A stretch of 64,000 bases of DNA from Syntrophomonas palmitatica JCM 14374 (GCF_001311885.1 NZ_BBCE01000001.1:1-64000), one strand, 5' to 3'. Counted from the first letter of the stretch, positions 49,701 through 60,003 are shown. The notes: a model not told the origin generated them from the sequence alone. A program made the numbers and translations.

Positions 49701-50027
49701 TCACGGTAATAGGTTTAGTTGTTCGAGATGCGCGCGGGGGTAAGATGTTAAGAAGCGCTGCAGGCGCGAGACAGAAGACCTTAAAATGTGCTGCAATCGT
49801 AAGGTTTTTTCATTAATTTTATCTCTTAGATTATCAAGCTTGTCCTGGTCATACTCATAACCCTGCCCCAAAGCTATTACATAAATGCCTTCATTGCTTA
49901 TTTTAAGCCCCACAACCGGTTGGCGGTTATCCAGGGTCAGGCAGTTGATTCCCTGGTTGGCGGTATTCAATCCAGCGATAAAAAGGCCAAATATTCCTAA
50001 TACTATTAATACTTTATGAAACCTCAT
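49701..50027 (-). CDS. Protein of unknown function downstream of spoIIP
   Basis: 108 residues. It has an N-terminal hydrophobic helix (VLIVLGIFGLFIAGLNTA), then GLKISNEGIYVIALGQGYEYD and a basic helical tail (KINEKTLRLQHILRSSVSRLQRFL). Its ATG overlaps the spoIIP stop by 4 bp, so it is co-translated with SpoIIP and may have a sporulation role. The family is not recognised. Confidence 0.65.
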   Translation of the reverse strand: MRFHKVLIVLGIFGLFIAGLNTANQGINCLTLDNRQPVVGLKISNEGIYVIALGQGYEYDQDKLDNLRDKINEKTLRLQHILRSSVSRLQRFLTSYPRAHLEQLNLLP

Positions 50028-51060
50028 GACGAAACTTCCTCGTATAATACATCCAATAATATATTGGTAAATAATTGGGCGGCATAAGTGACTTCTTGTA
50101 AAGAGTTACGATCAGTGCCAAACTCCAATAAAAGTGCATGGTCAAAGAATTCTTGATTATAGGTACCCGCCTTGCTTCGCACCCCTTTGATCAGTCCGGG
50201 ATAGATTTCCTCTCCCTTGTTTCTGATTTTCTCCGCAAAAGCAAGGTTTTTTCTCCAGTTGGGATGCGGCTTGCGTTCATCGGTTCCTACTACGATTAAA
50301 ATTAAAGCCGCATCTTTTCCGTTTACATTAATAGTTTCGGCATCTTCCCTGCCGGGTATACTGTCACGATGAATATCAAATAATGCCACCAGATGGGGAT
50401 ATTTTTTTATAGTATTTTTAACCGTTTCCCGTGAGTTGGTATAGCTGTAGTTATACTCAGGAAAATCGTGAATGGTATCATTGAAAACCGCTTGTATTCC
50501 GGCGCGGTTCAACTCCCTGGCCAGAGTATCCGCCACCTGGTTCACGAGACCCCTTTGTCCCTCGCATTTGGCCACACCGCTGTCAGGTATATATGATTCT
50601 GCGCTGTGCGTACAATAGAAAACCACCTGGCATTCCTTCAGGGCAGCAGCATATTTTTCATTGTAAGGCTGCGTTTCTGGTGGTGCGTTTTCCAAGGGAT
50701 TGTTAATCACAGGTTTATCATCCGGCAAATCAGCGGAATAGGCCCCGCGTGAAGCCAGGACCCGTAAATTGCTGCTCATAACTGCCTGGGGCATTCTGCG
50801 TTCAGGTAATCACGCCAGGCAAGCTGCGGGCTGTTAATGCCCGCCATAGCCACATTGTTCAGCCTCAAAGCACTTTGGGCCATTTCACGGCTGATTTTTA
50901 CCTTGAATAACGACATATATGTTTCCGGAATACGCAAGTTCCGTGAGTATTCAAGGTTGCTGTTTATATCCCAGCTTAAACCTGCCAACAGAGCCAGGAA
51001 AAAGAACTGCATAAGGACTATGGCTTTTATAAAACTAACAAAGGCACTCCGCCGCTTCAT
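50024..51060 (-). CDS. spoIIP: Stage II sporulation protein P (frame-shifted in this sequence)
   Basis: About 345 residues in two frames that join if the C run at 50788-50791 has five C (NAECPQAVMSSN). N-terminal membrane anchor (FIKAIVLMQFFFLALLAGLSW). Catalytic amidase/endopeptidase domain with VVFYCTHSAESYIPDSG (zinc His), LVALFDIHRDSIPG (second His) and ALLLEFGTDRNSLQEV (Glu). It cleaves peptidoglycan during engulfment with SpoIID. The usual gpr gene upstream is missing here. Confidence 0.94.
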
Positions 51061-51220
51061 CCCGCCACCTCATTAAGGGCATATTATTTTAAATTTATGG
51101 CTAGGCCATGATGAATAGAACAGGTGGAACAAAGCAGGCATGAAGCAGGCATAACAAAATGAGGGCTGCGATAGGCGAATATAAGAAATGAATTTGGGAT
51201 ACAAGCTATAATAACTAGCC

Positions 51221-51769
51221 TTATTTAATCCTTTTTAAAATGGTTTGTTCGTCCTGGTGCAGGCTGATTTTATGGTTTTTTTGAGATAACTGTTTTTTAT
51301 TAATAATAAAAGCAATAGTAATGGCAATAACTATAGGCATCAAAATAACAGAAAATAAAACCTCGCTCATTACCAAAACCTTGGCTATTGCAGATACCGG
51401 ATAGATATCTCCATAACCAACTGTAGCGAAGGTAACCAGCGAGAAATAAAGCGCTGAAATACCATCGGATAATCCTACAAAGCTAACTGGATTTTGCCTT
51501 AATAACTCCAGGTAAATACCCGAGAAGCCAACTGTAATACCCAAAAAGCTGATTACCCAATAAACCATCAAAACCACAGCCTGGTTCGATGCTGTATCAT
51601 TAAACATTTTTTTCGTTTCTATATATGCCATAGCAATAAAAACAAGCCCGCCTAAAATGGACAGCGAGGCAATCGGTATTTCAAACGGCAGTTTCAAAAA
51701 TAGATCAATAAATGAGTAAGAAATCAACCCTATTAAAAGTGTTAAAAGTAAATAACGGGATTTAGCCAA
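51221..51769 (-). CDS. Two-TM potassium channel-like protein
   Basis: 182 residues with four hydrophobic segments; the last two flank a pore loop with the filter TVGYGDIYP. The first two (LLLTLLIGLISYSFIDLF, IASLSILGGLVFIAMAYI) precede them. No cytoplasmic RCK domain follows; the tail is 30 charged residues. It probably conducts K+ across the membrane. It is transcribed toward spoIIP but separated by 160 bp. Confidence 0.85.
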   Translation of the reverse strand: MAKSRYLLLTLLIGLISYSFIDLFLKLPFEIPIASLSILGGLVFIAMAYIETKKMFNDTASNQAVVLMVYWVISFLGITVGFSGIYLELLRQNPVSFVGLSDGISALYFSLVTFATVGYGDIYPVSAIAKVLVMSEVLFSVILMPIVIAITIAFIINKKQLSQKNHKISLHQDEQTILKRIK

Positions 51770-51874
51770 GGTTTGACCCCCATTTTCATAAATATAGCAT
51801 TATTATACAGTATAACTGGAATACGAACAATAAACGCAACCCATTGTTAACCTTTCAGTTATATTTTATAGCTA

Positions 51875-52304
51875 TCATGTGATAAGGTCAGTATTGAGGG
51901 AAACCTTTTCTAATGCAGCAGCAGATGGCTCTTTCTCCAAAACCTTGGCGGCGTTATCTAAAATCCGGTATCCATGCCCACCTGCAAGTAAAATTAATAC
52001 GTCCCCTTCCTGTAATTGCAGTTCTTCAATGAGATTTTCTTCCTCATCATATATGCTGGCCATAACACCGCCGCTGTAAATATACAAAACTTCATTGGTT
52101 CGCTTGATTATTCTATGGGCTTCATTATGGATATGTGCGGGAAGTTTCGTACCCGCTTGACAGTTCCAGGTTCCTGCCTGTAAAGGTTCATCGTCTTGCG
52201 AAAAAAAACTGAGCTTCAGTGCATTGGGATACAGGAATCAGTTTCGCCAGGACCTTTCCATCGGTTTCAATTATTTTCACCCGTCTCAAACCGCCTTTAC
52301 ACAT
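51875..52304 (-). CDS. Cupin-like protein (frame-shifted in this sequence)
   Basis: Reading from ATG 52304, the first frame gives GGLRRVKIIETDGKVLAKLIPV and TEAQF up to a run of eight T (52201-52208). With seven T it continues SQDDEPLQAGTWNCQAGTKLPAHIHNEAHRIIKRTNEVLYIYSG and GDVLILLAGGHGYRIL, a single-domain cupin with HxH and the final His. About 143 residues. Homologues are small hypothetical cupins often found near sugar-modifying genes. The open frame extends upstream without an ATG, so the start is uncertain. Confidence 0.6.
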
Positions 52305-52429
52305 AGATTCATCTAAATAACCTAGCCATATTGGGATCTTAGAATTTATAATCAGGAAAGCTTTTAAAGAATATGCGGCCTGAGAAATGATTATTATGGT
52401 CTGATGGGGATGAATTTCATAAGATGCAG

Positions 52430-52458
52430 TTGCATTTTGCAGGGCCTAGTGCTATAGT
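52430..52458 (+). promoter_or_regulatory. SigA promoter of rpsT
   Basis: TTGCAT (52430-52435), exactly 17 bp, TATAGT (52453-52458), 37 bp before the rpsT start. Confidence 0.8.
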
Positions 52459-52494
52459 ATTCCTGTTAGCTGTCCATCACGAGGAGGTGAATTC

Positions 52495-52764
52495 GTGGCC
52501 AAAAGTAAGACCCCGGCCAAGCGGGCCCGCAAAGCAGAAGAAAATCGTCTGAGAAATAAAGCCCAGAAAAGCCGGATAAAGACCGCTATCAAGAAGTATG
52601 AAAGTTCTCTGCGTCAGGATAATACAGAAGTCGCCCAGGATAACTTAAAAAAGGCAACTTCTTTAATCGATAAGAGCGTAGGTAAGAATATCATGCATAA
52701 AAATACCGCTGCCAGACGTAAATCCAAACTGGCCAAAAAACTAAACCAGATGCAAGCTCAATAA
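52495..52764 (+). CDS. rpsT: 30S ribosomal protein S20
   Basis: 89 residues, all helical and basic: AKSKTPAKRARKAEENRLRNKAQKSRIKTAIKKYE in parts, then KNIMHKNTAARRKSKLAKKL. GTG start with GAGGAGGTGA. It is divergent from its minus-strand neighbours and ends in a terminator that overlaps the end of holA. Confidence 0.98.
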   Translation: MAKSKTPAKRARKAEENRLRNKAQKSRIKTAIKKYESSLRQDNTEVAQDNLKKATSLIDKSVGKNIMHKNTAARRKSKLAKKLNQMQAQ

Positions 52765-52792
52765 CCTGTCTTTACGACAGGTTCTATTTTTT
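52763..52792 (+). terminator. Terminator of rpsT
   Basis: AACCTGTC-TTTAC-GACAGGTT followed by CTATTTTTTT. It overlaps the holA stop region on the other strand. Confidence 0.85.
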
Positions 52793-53767
52793 TCTGCAAA
52801 TCTTCACCAGCATTGATTCCATAAGGATTTCCCCGTCCTGCTGGGTGCTTTTCATGGTCAAATCAAGCTCCATCAAATAGGCTAAAATATCATCCATTTC
52901 TTCCCAGGCAAAACCACGTGCGCAGGACATGAGTTTCTGTACGCCATATTCCTTCATCCCCACAGCCGCAGCTATACTCTGCTTATCATATCCTTTTTCC
53001 ATGTAAGCTTTTACTTTGCCTAAATTAAAGAATTGGCGTCCGGTCATATTCAGGAACAGCAAAGGGGGCTCGCCTTGTTCCAACAGCTGGTTATAGGCCC
53101 TAAACGCGCTTCTCAGGTTGCGATTCAGCAGCGCATCGGTCAAAGCGAATACCCGGGTCTCCTCTTTATTCTCCAGTTCCTCTTCCAAATCTTGAACGGT
53201 CAGGCTGCCTCCCATAGTCATCAAACTGAGCTTTTCAATCAGGTTTTCCAGGTAATACATGTCCTGACCACTGCGGCTCAGCAAATTTATCACTTCGGCG
53301 GAAGCCTTCAATCCGCGGCGTTTGCATTCCTCCTGCGCCCATTTGGTTATATACTGGGGGCTGGCCTGCTTAAACTGCAAAACTGTGGCCTGGCGGTCCA
53401 GGATTTTAACCAAAGGGTTGCTGTTATCATGTTCTTCGGCTGTAAGCACCAGGGTCTGGTCCTCCATATCCTGAAGAAGAAATTCTTCAACAGCTTTGCG
53501 CAGTTCATCGTTGCGTGCAGCTTTACGTTTGCCTTTCCCCAGAAAGGCCGGTTTTTTTATGACCACCATGCGCTGCTCGCAAAATAAAGAAGTAAACTGC
53601 AGGTTTTCTATAAGCTGCCGGCCGCTCATCTCATCCCCATCAAGGTATAGCAGTTCCACTTCTCCATAGTTGTGCCGCAGGCGGGTATGTATATCTTTTA
53701 TTTCCTTATCTATTAGATACGATTCGTCTCCCCACAGAAAATAAACCTGTTCTTTTTTCATTTCCAA
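52784..53767 (-). CDS. holA: DNA polymerase III delta subunit
   Basis: 327 residues. YFLWGDESYLIDKEI, LYLDGDEM, QRMVVIKKPAFL, then the AAA+ lid and C-terminal clamp-loader domain (LTDALLNRNLRSAFRAYNQLLEQGEPPLLFLNM in parts). It opens the beta clamp. Converging with rpsT is the usual Firmicutes arrangement. Confidence 0.94.
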   Translation of the reverse strand: MEMKKEQVYFLWGDESYLIDKEIKDIHTRLRHNYGEVELLYLDGDEMSGRQLIENLQFTSLFCEQRMVVIKKPAFLGKGKRKAARNDELRKAVEEFLLQDMEDQTLVLTAEEHDNSNPLVKILDRQATVLQFKQASPQYITKWAQEECKRRGLKASAEVINLLSRSGQDMYYLENLIEKLSLMTMGGSLTVQDLEEELENKEETRVFALTDALLNRNLRSAFRAYNQLLEQGEPPLLFLNMTGRQFFNLGKVKAYMEKGYDKQSIAAAVGMKEYGVQKLMSCARGFAWEEMDDILAYLMELDLTMKSTQQDGEILMESMLVKICRKK

Positions 53768-53952
53768 TCAACACTGCCCATCAAATTATTTTTCTCTAGT
53801 ATAACGGATTTAGAAAACCCGGTTCAATCTTCAGTGCTTTGTCTTATCCTGCAGTTAAAGATCTGTTATTAAAACCCGAGTGCTCTGTACACGTATTCCT
53901 CGCTCCTGTTCCATCTTCTCGGTAACCCACAACGTCATGGGCGTTTGTTTTA

Positions 53953-55347
53953 CTAAAACCTCAGCCAAACCAGCAGCCTCCCCAGGGTGTATTTCGGGGC
54001 CATGGTCAGGATTCTCAGAGAGCGGCGCGGGGTAAGTTCGTTCCATAACCGCACCAGGAAGTATAATCCTAAAAAAGCGGCCAATAATTCAGAACCGGCA
54101 AATGACAGCCACACTCCCTTCAGGCCAACCATTCCGGGCAGTACATATAACAGCGGTAAAAAGAAGACCAATTGCCGCAAGACTGACAGCCACATGGCTT
54201 TCATGCCCCGGTCAACTGCCTGCAGAACAGTGGATAGGATAATCAACGGCCCCAATATGGGTAAGATCAGAGTGGCCAATCGCAAGCAATCAGCCCCCAT
54301 AACCACCAGTTTTACATCCTGGGAAAATAAACGCATTAACCAGGCCGGACTGCACTGCAGGGGAAGCCAGGCGGCCATCATCAGCACCAGGGAGAAAATG
54401 GCTGCTTTGAGCAGGGTCTCTTTTACCCGTTCATCTCTGCGGGCACCGTAAGCAAAACCGACTATAGGCATAGTTCCCTGGGCCAAGCCCAATACTGGCA
54501 TCAAAAGCAATGAACGAATACGCACGAATATACCCATAACCGCTACCGCCGCACAGCCGTAACCAACCAGAACCCGGTTAATTAAAACCATAACCAGCAA
54601 AGAGGCTATTTCCATGACCAGGGCCGGCAGCCCTACCCTAAAGATATCGCGAATAATCTGCCAACTGGGGGAGAATTCACGCAGCGACCAGCTGAATATA
54701 TTGTTTCTCCTTTTTAAAACCATAAAGGTGAAAATGGTACTGCAGACCTGGCAAACAACAGTTGCCGCCGCCACCCCGTTTAATCCCAGAACCGGAAAAA
54801 CCCCCAGGCCAAACATGAGGAACGGGTCAATAATCACGTTGATACTAACCCCTGCCAGGGCAATCAGCATCGGCATTGCCGTATCCCCTTCGCCCTGGAT
54901 GACGTTGCCCATCATAATAGCCAGAAAGGTAAATATAGAACCGGAAAGAATAATCAACAAAAAGTCTTTACTCAAAGCAAAGGTTGTTGAAGTACAGCCT
55001 GAATAGATCAGCAGCTTGTCAATGCAGCTGACACCCAGACGCCAAAACAGCAGGCCCATAAAAACGGCCAGGAAAAATCCATGCCAGGAAATATTGCGGG
55101 CTTCGCTGCTATTTCCGCCTCCAAGGGTGCGAGAAATCAATGATGTTAGACCGGTGCCGGCGGCTGATGCCATCGCGGTAAGCAAAACCTGCACAGGTAT
55201 GGTCAGGGTTACCGCCGCCAGGGCCTCCTCCCCCAGGCGGCTGACGAAAAAGGTTTCTGCCAGGCATAATAATGAGTATATTGCCATACCGGTCATGGCA
55301 GGAAAGGAAAGTTTGAATAACAGCCTGCCCACAGGCCGGTGCAGCAT
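53953..55347 (-). CDS. MATE-family multidrug/cation antiporter
   Basis: About 465 residues with 12 hydrophobic helices and paired MATE halves (LSFPAMTGMAIYSLLCLAETFFV; VGLPALVMEIASLLVMVLINRVL in parts). ATG 55347 or the upstream ATG at 55389 may be the start; GGGGAGG lies between them. The C-terminus may be misread: restoring a G at 53980-53983 would continue the frame to 53855 as EAAGLAEVLVKQTPMTLWV and onwards. The substrate is unknown; most export drugs or dyes in exchange for Na+ or H+. Confidence 0.9.
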   Translation of the reverse strand: MLHRPVGRLLFKLSFPAMTGMAIYSLLCLAETFFVSRLGEEALAAVTLTIPVQVLLTAMASAAGTGLTSLISRTLGGGNSSEARNISWHGFFLAVFMGLLFWRLGVSCIDKLLIYSGCTSTTFALSKDFLLIILSGSIFTFLAIMMGNVIQGEGDTAMPMLIALAGVSINVIIDPFLMFGLGVFPVLGLNGVAAATVVCQVCSTIFTFMVLKRRNNIFSWSLREFSPSWQIIRDIFRVGLPALVMEIASLLVMVLINRVLVGYGCAAVAVMGIFVRIRSLLLMPVLGLAQGTMPIVGFAYGARRDERVKETLLKAAIFSLVLMMAAWLPLQCSPAWLMRLFSQDVKLVVMGADCLRLATLILPILGPLIILSTVLQAVDRGMKAMWLSVLRQLVFFLPLLYVLPGMVGLKGVWLSFAGSELLAAFLGLYFLVRLWNELTPRRSLRILTMAPKYTLGRLLVWLRF

Positions 55348-55534
55348 CTCATGCTGGTTGATTATTATCCCTCCCCCGGTAAGCTTCACAGCTCATTACT
55401 TTGTTATCTTTTCAAGCTATGAATAATTAGCCGGGAATATTATCATTATGTATTTTAGTTTAACTATTCATAAGCATGGAATTATACGCATATACCTGTT
55501 AAGATACACTCATGATAAAAACGAGGTGTTTTTT

Positions 55535-56860
55535 ATGCTTGTAATAAAAAACGGCACCCTGGTAACCATGAACCCCGAACGCCAAATTCTCCAGGCTGAT
55601 CTTCTTATAGAAGATAACTGTATCACAGGCATCGGAGAATTCGCAGCAGGTGCAGGGGATACGGCTATTAACGCCCAAGGCAAACTGGTCATTCCCGGGC
55701 TGATTCAGACTCATGTTCACCTATGTCAGACCCTCTTTCGCGGTATGGCCGATAATCTGGAACTGCTTGATTGGCTTAGAAAACGCATCTGGCCTCTGGA
55801 AGGCAGTCACGATGAAGAATCCATATATTATTCTTCACTCTCAGGTTGTGCTGAACTGCTGCGGGGCGGAACTACAGCTATAATTGACATGGCCAGTGTC
55901 CACCATACTGAATCGGTATTTCAGGCGGTTGAACTGGCGGGTATCCGCTACCTGGGCGGAAAATGCCTGATGAACAAGGGCGAGGCAGTTCCGGCCAGCT
56001 TGATGGACACCACCGAAAATGCGGTGCAGGAAAGCCTGGATCTTTGGCAGCGCTGGGATGGACAGGCCAATGGTCGGATACACTACGCTTTTTGTCCCAG
56101 GTTTGCGGTTTCATGTTCAGATGAACTGCTGCGCAGCCTGGCCGCTTTGTCACGCCAACATAATATTCCCGTACATACCCATGCTTCCGAAAACCGCAGC
56201 GAAACAGCCCTGATAGAAAAGGAACATGGCTTAAGCAATATCAACTACCTGGAAAGTTTGGGGTTATGTAACGACCGCTTGATACTGGCCCACTGCATTT
56301 ATCTAAATAATGAAGAAATGAAAATCCTGGCTGAAAGCAAAACAAATATCGTTCATTGTCCCGGTTCCAATTTGAAACTGGGATCGGGTATAGCCAGAAT
56401 TCCTGAACTGCAGGCCATGGGGGCCAATATTTCTCTGGGAGCTGATGGCGCCCCCTGTAACAACAACCTGAGCATGTTCATGGAAATGCGCCTGGCGTCT
56501 CTTATCCAAAAGCCCCTGCACGGTCCCCGCAGCATGCCGGCTCCGCTGGTTTTTGCAATGGCTACCCTGGGAGGCGCTAAAGCATTGGGCCTGGAAAAAG
56601 AGGTCGGCAGTCTGGAAATCGGCAAAAAGGCGGATATCGCTGTAGTAAGCCTGGACGGATGGCATCACCAGCCGGTACAGGCAGCTGACGTGTACAGCCA
56701 TCTGGTTTATCAGGCCCAGGCCAGTGACGTCTACGCGACAATAGTTGACGGCCGCTTGTTAATGCTTAATGGACAACTGCTTTGCCTTGACGAAAATGAT
56801 GTCAGAACCAGGGCTGGAGAATCAGTATCCCGTATAATTCAATATGCCGGGTTGATATAA
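55535..56860 (+). CDS. mtaD: 5-methylthioadenosine/S-adenosylhomocysteine deaminase-like amidohydrolase
   Basis: 441 residues from ATG 55535 (GAGGTG site); the longer frame from 55448 lacks one. It is a TIM-barrel amidohydrolase: PGLIQTHVHLCQTLFRGMAD (zinc HxH), HTHASENRSETALIE, LAHCIYLNNEEMKIL, and LGADGAPCNNNLSMFMEM (catalytic Asp). The C-terminal strand LEIGKKADIAVVSLDG is typical of the TrzN/MtaD group. It deaminates SAH or MTA to the inosine forms. It stands alone on the plus strand between MATE and comEC. Confidence 0.9.
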   Translation: MLVIKNGTLVTMNPERQILQADLLIEDNCITGIGEFAAGAGDTAINAQGKLVIPGLIQTHVHLCQTLFRGMADNLELLDWLRKRIWPLEGSHDEESIYYSSLSGCAELLRGGTTAIIDMASVHHTESVFQAVELAGIRYLGGKCLMNKGEAVPASLMDTTENAVQESLDLWQRWDGQANGRIHYAFCPRFAVSCSDELLRSLAALSRQHNIPVHTHASENRSETALIEKEHGLSNINYLESLGLCNDRLILAHCIYLNNEEMKILAESKTNIVHCPGSNLKLGSGIARIPELQAMGANISLGADGAPCNNNLSMFMEMRLASLIQKPLHGPRSMPAPLVFAMATLGGAKALGLEKEVGSLEIGKKADIAVVSLDGWHHQPVQAADVYSHLVYQAQASDVYATIVDGRLLMLNGQLLCLDENDVRTRAGESVSRIIQYAGLI

Positions 56861-56964
56861 TCATTAATTCCATTTCCGTACCTAAAACATTTAGGGCTGT
56901 TCATATTGCGATTATCAAGACTTGTTCTGTATTTAATTCCTGCCTGCTGTTTAATGATGACCTG

Positions 56965-59340
56965 TTAACCGGGGTGATGGGACAAACCATACTGCCACGA
57001 GGCTTTGAAAATATCCCTCACTTTTTTCCGGTAAGGCTCAATCTTTATAAACCGCCCATCGCTGCGGACGCTGATCGCCCCGTCTTGATCGGTGCGCAGA
57101 ACTTTTATGCCCCTCTGCGCTAACTCTTGCAAGACTATTGGTGAAGGATGTCCGAAGCGGTTGTTGGCCCCTACCGATATTACCGCCCAGTCGGGGGAGG
57201 TTTCTTCGTACAAAGCGGGAACCAGCGACCCTTTGCTGCCGTGATGCGGTATTTTCAAGACATTTACCGGCAGCAATTTTTCTTTCTTTAACATATTACT
57301 TATACCTGCCTGCTGCAGGTCACCGGCTAACAGACACGAAAATTTGCCGTATTGCAGCCTCAGTACCAGTGAAAGATCATTGTTATTGGTTAGATTCATA
57401 TTCTGCTCCGGATATAAAACCTCTATTTGCAAACTATTATCTGCGTTCAGCACCTGCCCCGCGAATAGTCTAACCAGGGGAATTTCTTTTTCTCTGGCTA
57501 TGCCTTTTAAATAATCATAGTCATCTGACGAATCCAAACAGGCCGGAATCGCCACTTGTCGAACCCGCATTTCCTGCATGACGGTTTCAATCCCCTGCAG
57601 GTGATCAGTGTCGGGATGAGTGTTTATTGCCAGCCATATATCGTTTATTCCCCGGTGTCTGAGGCAGGCTGTAAGTTTTTTGTGTACCACATCACTGAAT
57701 TCACTGCCTCCGCCATCTATTAATATAAACTTGCCCTGGGGGCTTTTCAGCAAAATACTATCTCCCTGCCCCACATCGATAAAGACCATTTCCAAGGTTC
57801 CCCGGTTAAATAAGCTGGGAGGAATAAAGAGAACCAAAATGAAAAGAAACATTAATGCAGCGCCACCCGCACTAAGCCGTTTGCCCCTTTCGTTATTCAG
57901 CCCGTACAGCATCATGCCCAGACCGATGTAGTAACAGGCAATAATCCATAAACCCGGGCTGGCTGCCCAGAAGTAAGCCCCCGGCATCTGTACCAGAAGG
58001 TGGTTAGTGCAGCGGATGATTTCTGCCATCAGTCCCGCAGGGTACAAAATTAGGGCAGCCAGCCCCGGCAGCAGAGCTGCCGACATCAGGGCCAGGAACC
58101 CCATTATTACCGCCAATCCTGACAGATACGACAAAAGAATATTGCTGAGAATAGAAACCGGGTTAAAAATATTAAACCGGTAAGCTATGAGCGGTATAAT
58201 GGCTATCTGGGCACAGAACGGCACCAGGACCAGGTCCCAGGCAGGGTGCCTGCAGTTCAGCGTTTTCTTCAATAAGGGAAAAAGGTAAACCAGTCCCCAG
58301 GAAGCCAGAAAAGATAATTGAAATGAAATTTGCATCAAGGCACAGGGGTTGATAAGCAAGACCACAATTCCCGCCAGACCCAGGCTGTTAAGAAGCGCAT
58401 TTTCGCGGCCGCTGTAATAAGCTATTAACCCCAGAGCTCCCATTACTGCTGAGCGCTGCACGGGAATCGGCCATCCTACCAGGGTGCAGTATATCAGCAG
58501 CAGGCTTATGCCTACTATCAGGCGGGTCCTTTTACTCAAACCGAGCCAGGATGTCAGCCCGGCTGTCAGCAGCAGCAAAAACCCCACATGCAGACCAGAA
58601 ACAGAAAATATATGTACTATGCCGGTTTTCTGATATTCGCTGTACTCATCCGTTTCTATTCCTTCCAGGCTGCCCAGGAGCATTCCCAGCAGGACCCCGG
58701 CTTCCTTTTCCGGCAGCACTTCTTTGAACAGGGTCTCGCAATGCTCTCGATAAGTTGTTATCCAATTGTTTATACCAGAAGAAGCTCGCAGCAATTCTGC
58801 TTCGTTTTTATCTTTAACCGATAAAACATAATAAATACGGTTGCTTCTAAGATATGAGGGGTAATCGAATTCACCAGGATTACCCGGCTTGTCCGGAACT
58901 TTCAGCTTGCCGCGCAGCCGAACCCGATCCCCTTTATTAAAACCCGGATTAAAATAGCAGAAAACCTGGATATATTTCTTGTAATACTGCCCCTGACCCG
59001 TTTTAATTACAAAGCCTGCTTTCTGTCCATCAAACACAGAGAAGGAACTAACCACGCCTTCAACCATGTAACCATTACTTTCAGGCAATTCAGGAACGGG
59101 CAAAGGAGCAAATAACTGAAAATATGCCAGGCTAAAAAACATAACCAGAAGCATTCGCAGAGCCCGTTGCGAATGCCTGGGGATAAATGTGAAAACAGTG
59201 AGCAGTGCAGCTGAAATAAGCAAAAACAGAAACCAGAATTCATAATAGGCCAGGACAATTGACAGCGCCAGGACTGAAAAAACTTCAAACCAGAACACCC
59301 TAAGACCTCCCCCAGCCAAGGTCTCAACCGCTAATGACAT
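56965..59340 (-). CDS. comEC: Competence protein ComEC/Rec2
   Basis: 791 residues, full length. An N-terminal DUF4131 part and OB-like region (GDRVRLRGKLKVPDKPGNPGEFDYPSYL split) are followed by the Competence membrane core (GIVHIFSVSGLHVGFLLLL, GWPIPVQRSAVMGA). A metallo-beta-lactamase domain follows: VFIDVGQGDSILL, NTHPDTDHLQGI, CLLAGDLQ and VLKIPHHGSKGS. It carries single-stranded DNA across the membrane. It lies 28 bp from comEA. Confidence 0.96.
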   Translation of the reverse strand: MSLAVETLAGGGLRVFWFEVFSVLALSIVLAYYEFWFLFLLISAALLTVFTFIPRHSQRALRMLLVMFFSLAYFQLFAPLPVPELPESNGYMVEGVVSSFSVFDGQKAGFVIKTGQGQYYKKYIQVFCYFNPGFNKGDRVRLRGKLKVPDKPGNPGEFDYPSYLRSNRIYYVLSVKDKNEAELLRASSGINNWITTYREHCETLFKEVLPEKEAGVLLGMLLGSLEGIETDEYSEYQKTGIVHIFSVSGLHVGFLLLLTAGLTSWLGLSKRTRLIVGISLLLIYCTLVGWPIPVQRSAVMGALGLIAYYSGRENALLNSLGLAGIVVLLINPCALMQISFQLSFLASWGLVYLFPLLKKTLNCRHPAWDLVLVPFCAQIAIIPLIAYRFNIFNPVSILSNILLSYLSGLAVIMGFLALMSAALLPGLAALILYPAGLMAEIIRCTNHLLVQMPGAYFWAASPGLWIIACYYIGLGMMLYGLNNERGKRLSAGGAALMFLFILVLFIPPSLFNRGTLEMVFIDVGQGDSILLKSPQGKFILIDGGGSEFSDVVHKKLTACLRHRGINDIWLAINTHPDTDHLQGIETVMQEMRVRQVAIPACLDSSDDYDYLKGIAREKEIPLVRLFAGQVLNADNSLQIEVLYPEQNMNLTNNNDLSLVLRLQYGKFSCLLAGDLQQAGISNMLKKEKLLPVNVLKIPHHGSKGSLVPALYEETSPDWAVISVGANNRFGHPSPIVLQELAQRGIKVLRTDQDGAISVRSDGRFIKIEPYRKKVRDIFKASWQYGLSHHPG

Positions 59341-59368
59341 TATTCATGCGTATCCGAACCGGATTTAT

Positions 59369-60003
59369 TCAGCGGGTACAAATCTTATCTTTTATAGCCG
59401 CAAACTTTTTGTCGCCTATCCCGCTGACATTTTTTATATCTTCAATGTTTGCAAAAGGGCCATTGGTATTGCGGTAATCTACGATACGCTGCGCCAGTGC
59501 GGGGCCTATGCCATCCAGACCTTGATCCAGTTCCTCAACTGTGGCGGAATTAATGTTAATCATTCCTCCCGGCCTGGCCTGCCCAGCACCTCCGGCCACA
59601 GCCGGCAATGATGTGCTTTGGCTGGCAACCTCGCCCGGAGTGGGGATATAAATAGTTTCTCCATCTGCCAATGGGCGAGCTAATTCCAGATGTTTAACAT
59701 CAGCCTGGGCGGTTGTGCCCCCTGCCATCTCAACCGCCTGGTACAAGCGGTCACCCTCCCGCAAGCTGTAAACCCCGGGCTTTTTAACCTCACCGCTAAC
59801 ATAAACCTGTATAATGTTGAGTTTCTTTTTTTCAAACCGTTCCAGATCATTTATATTACTATCCTGAATCAGGGTTTGCTTAGCCTCCATCTCACGCTGG
59901 GCATGAATAGACTCATATTTCATCCCCCCGCAAAGGCCAGCAGTATAAATACAACCAAACCCGCCACAATTCTTCGATCTATATGCAAGATAATCGCCTC
60001 CAT
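59369..60003 (-). CDS. comEA: Competence protein ComEA (frame-shifted in this sequence)
   Basis: About 211 residues. From ATG 60003 the first frame reads an N-terminal membrane anchor (HIDRRIVAGLVVFILLAFAGG). A run of six G (59924-59929) should be seven to continue MKYESIHAQREM. Then come a SLBB segment (IIQVYVSGEVKKPGVYSL) and a C-terminal double helix-hairpin-helix (INSATVEELDQGLDGIGPALAQRIVDY, SGIGDKKFAAIKD). It binds incoming double-stranded DNA outside the membrane. Confidence 0.94.
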
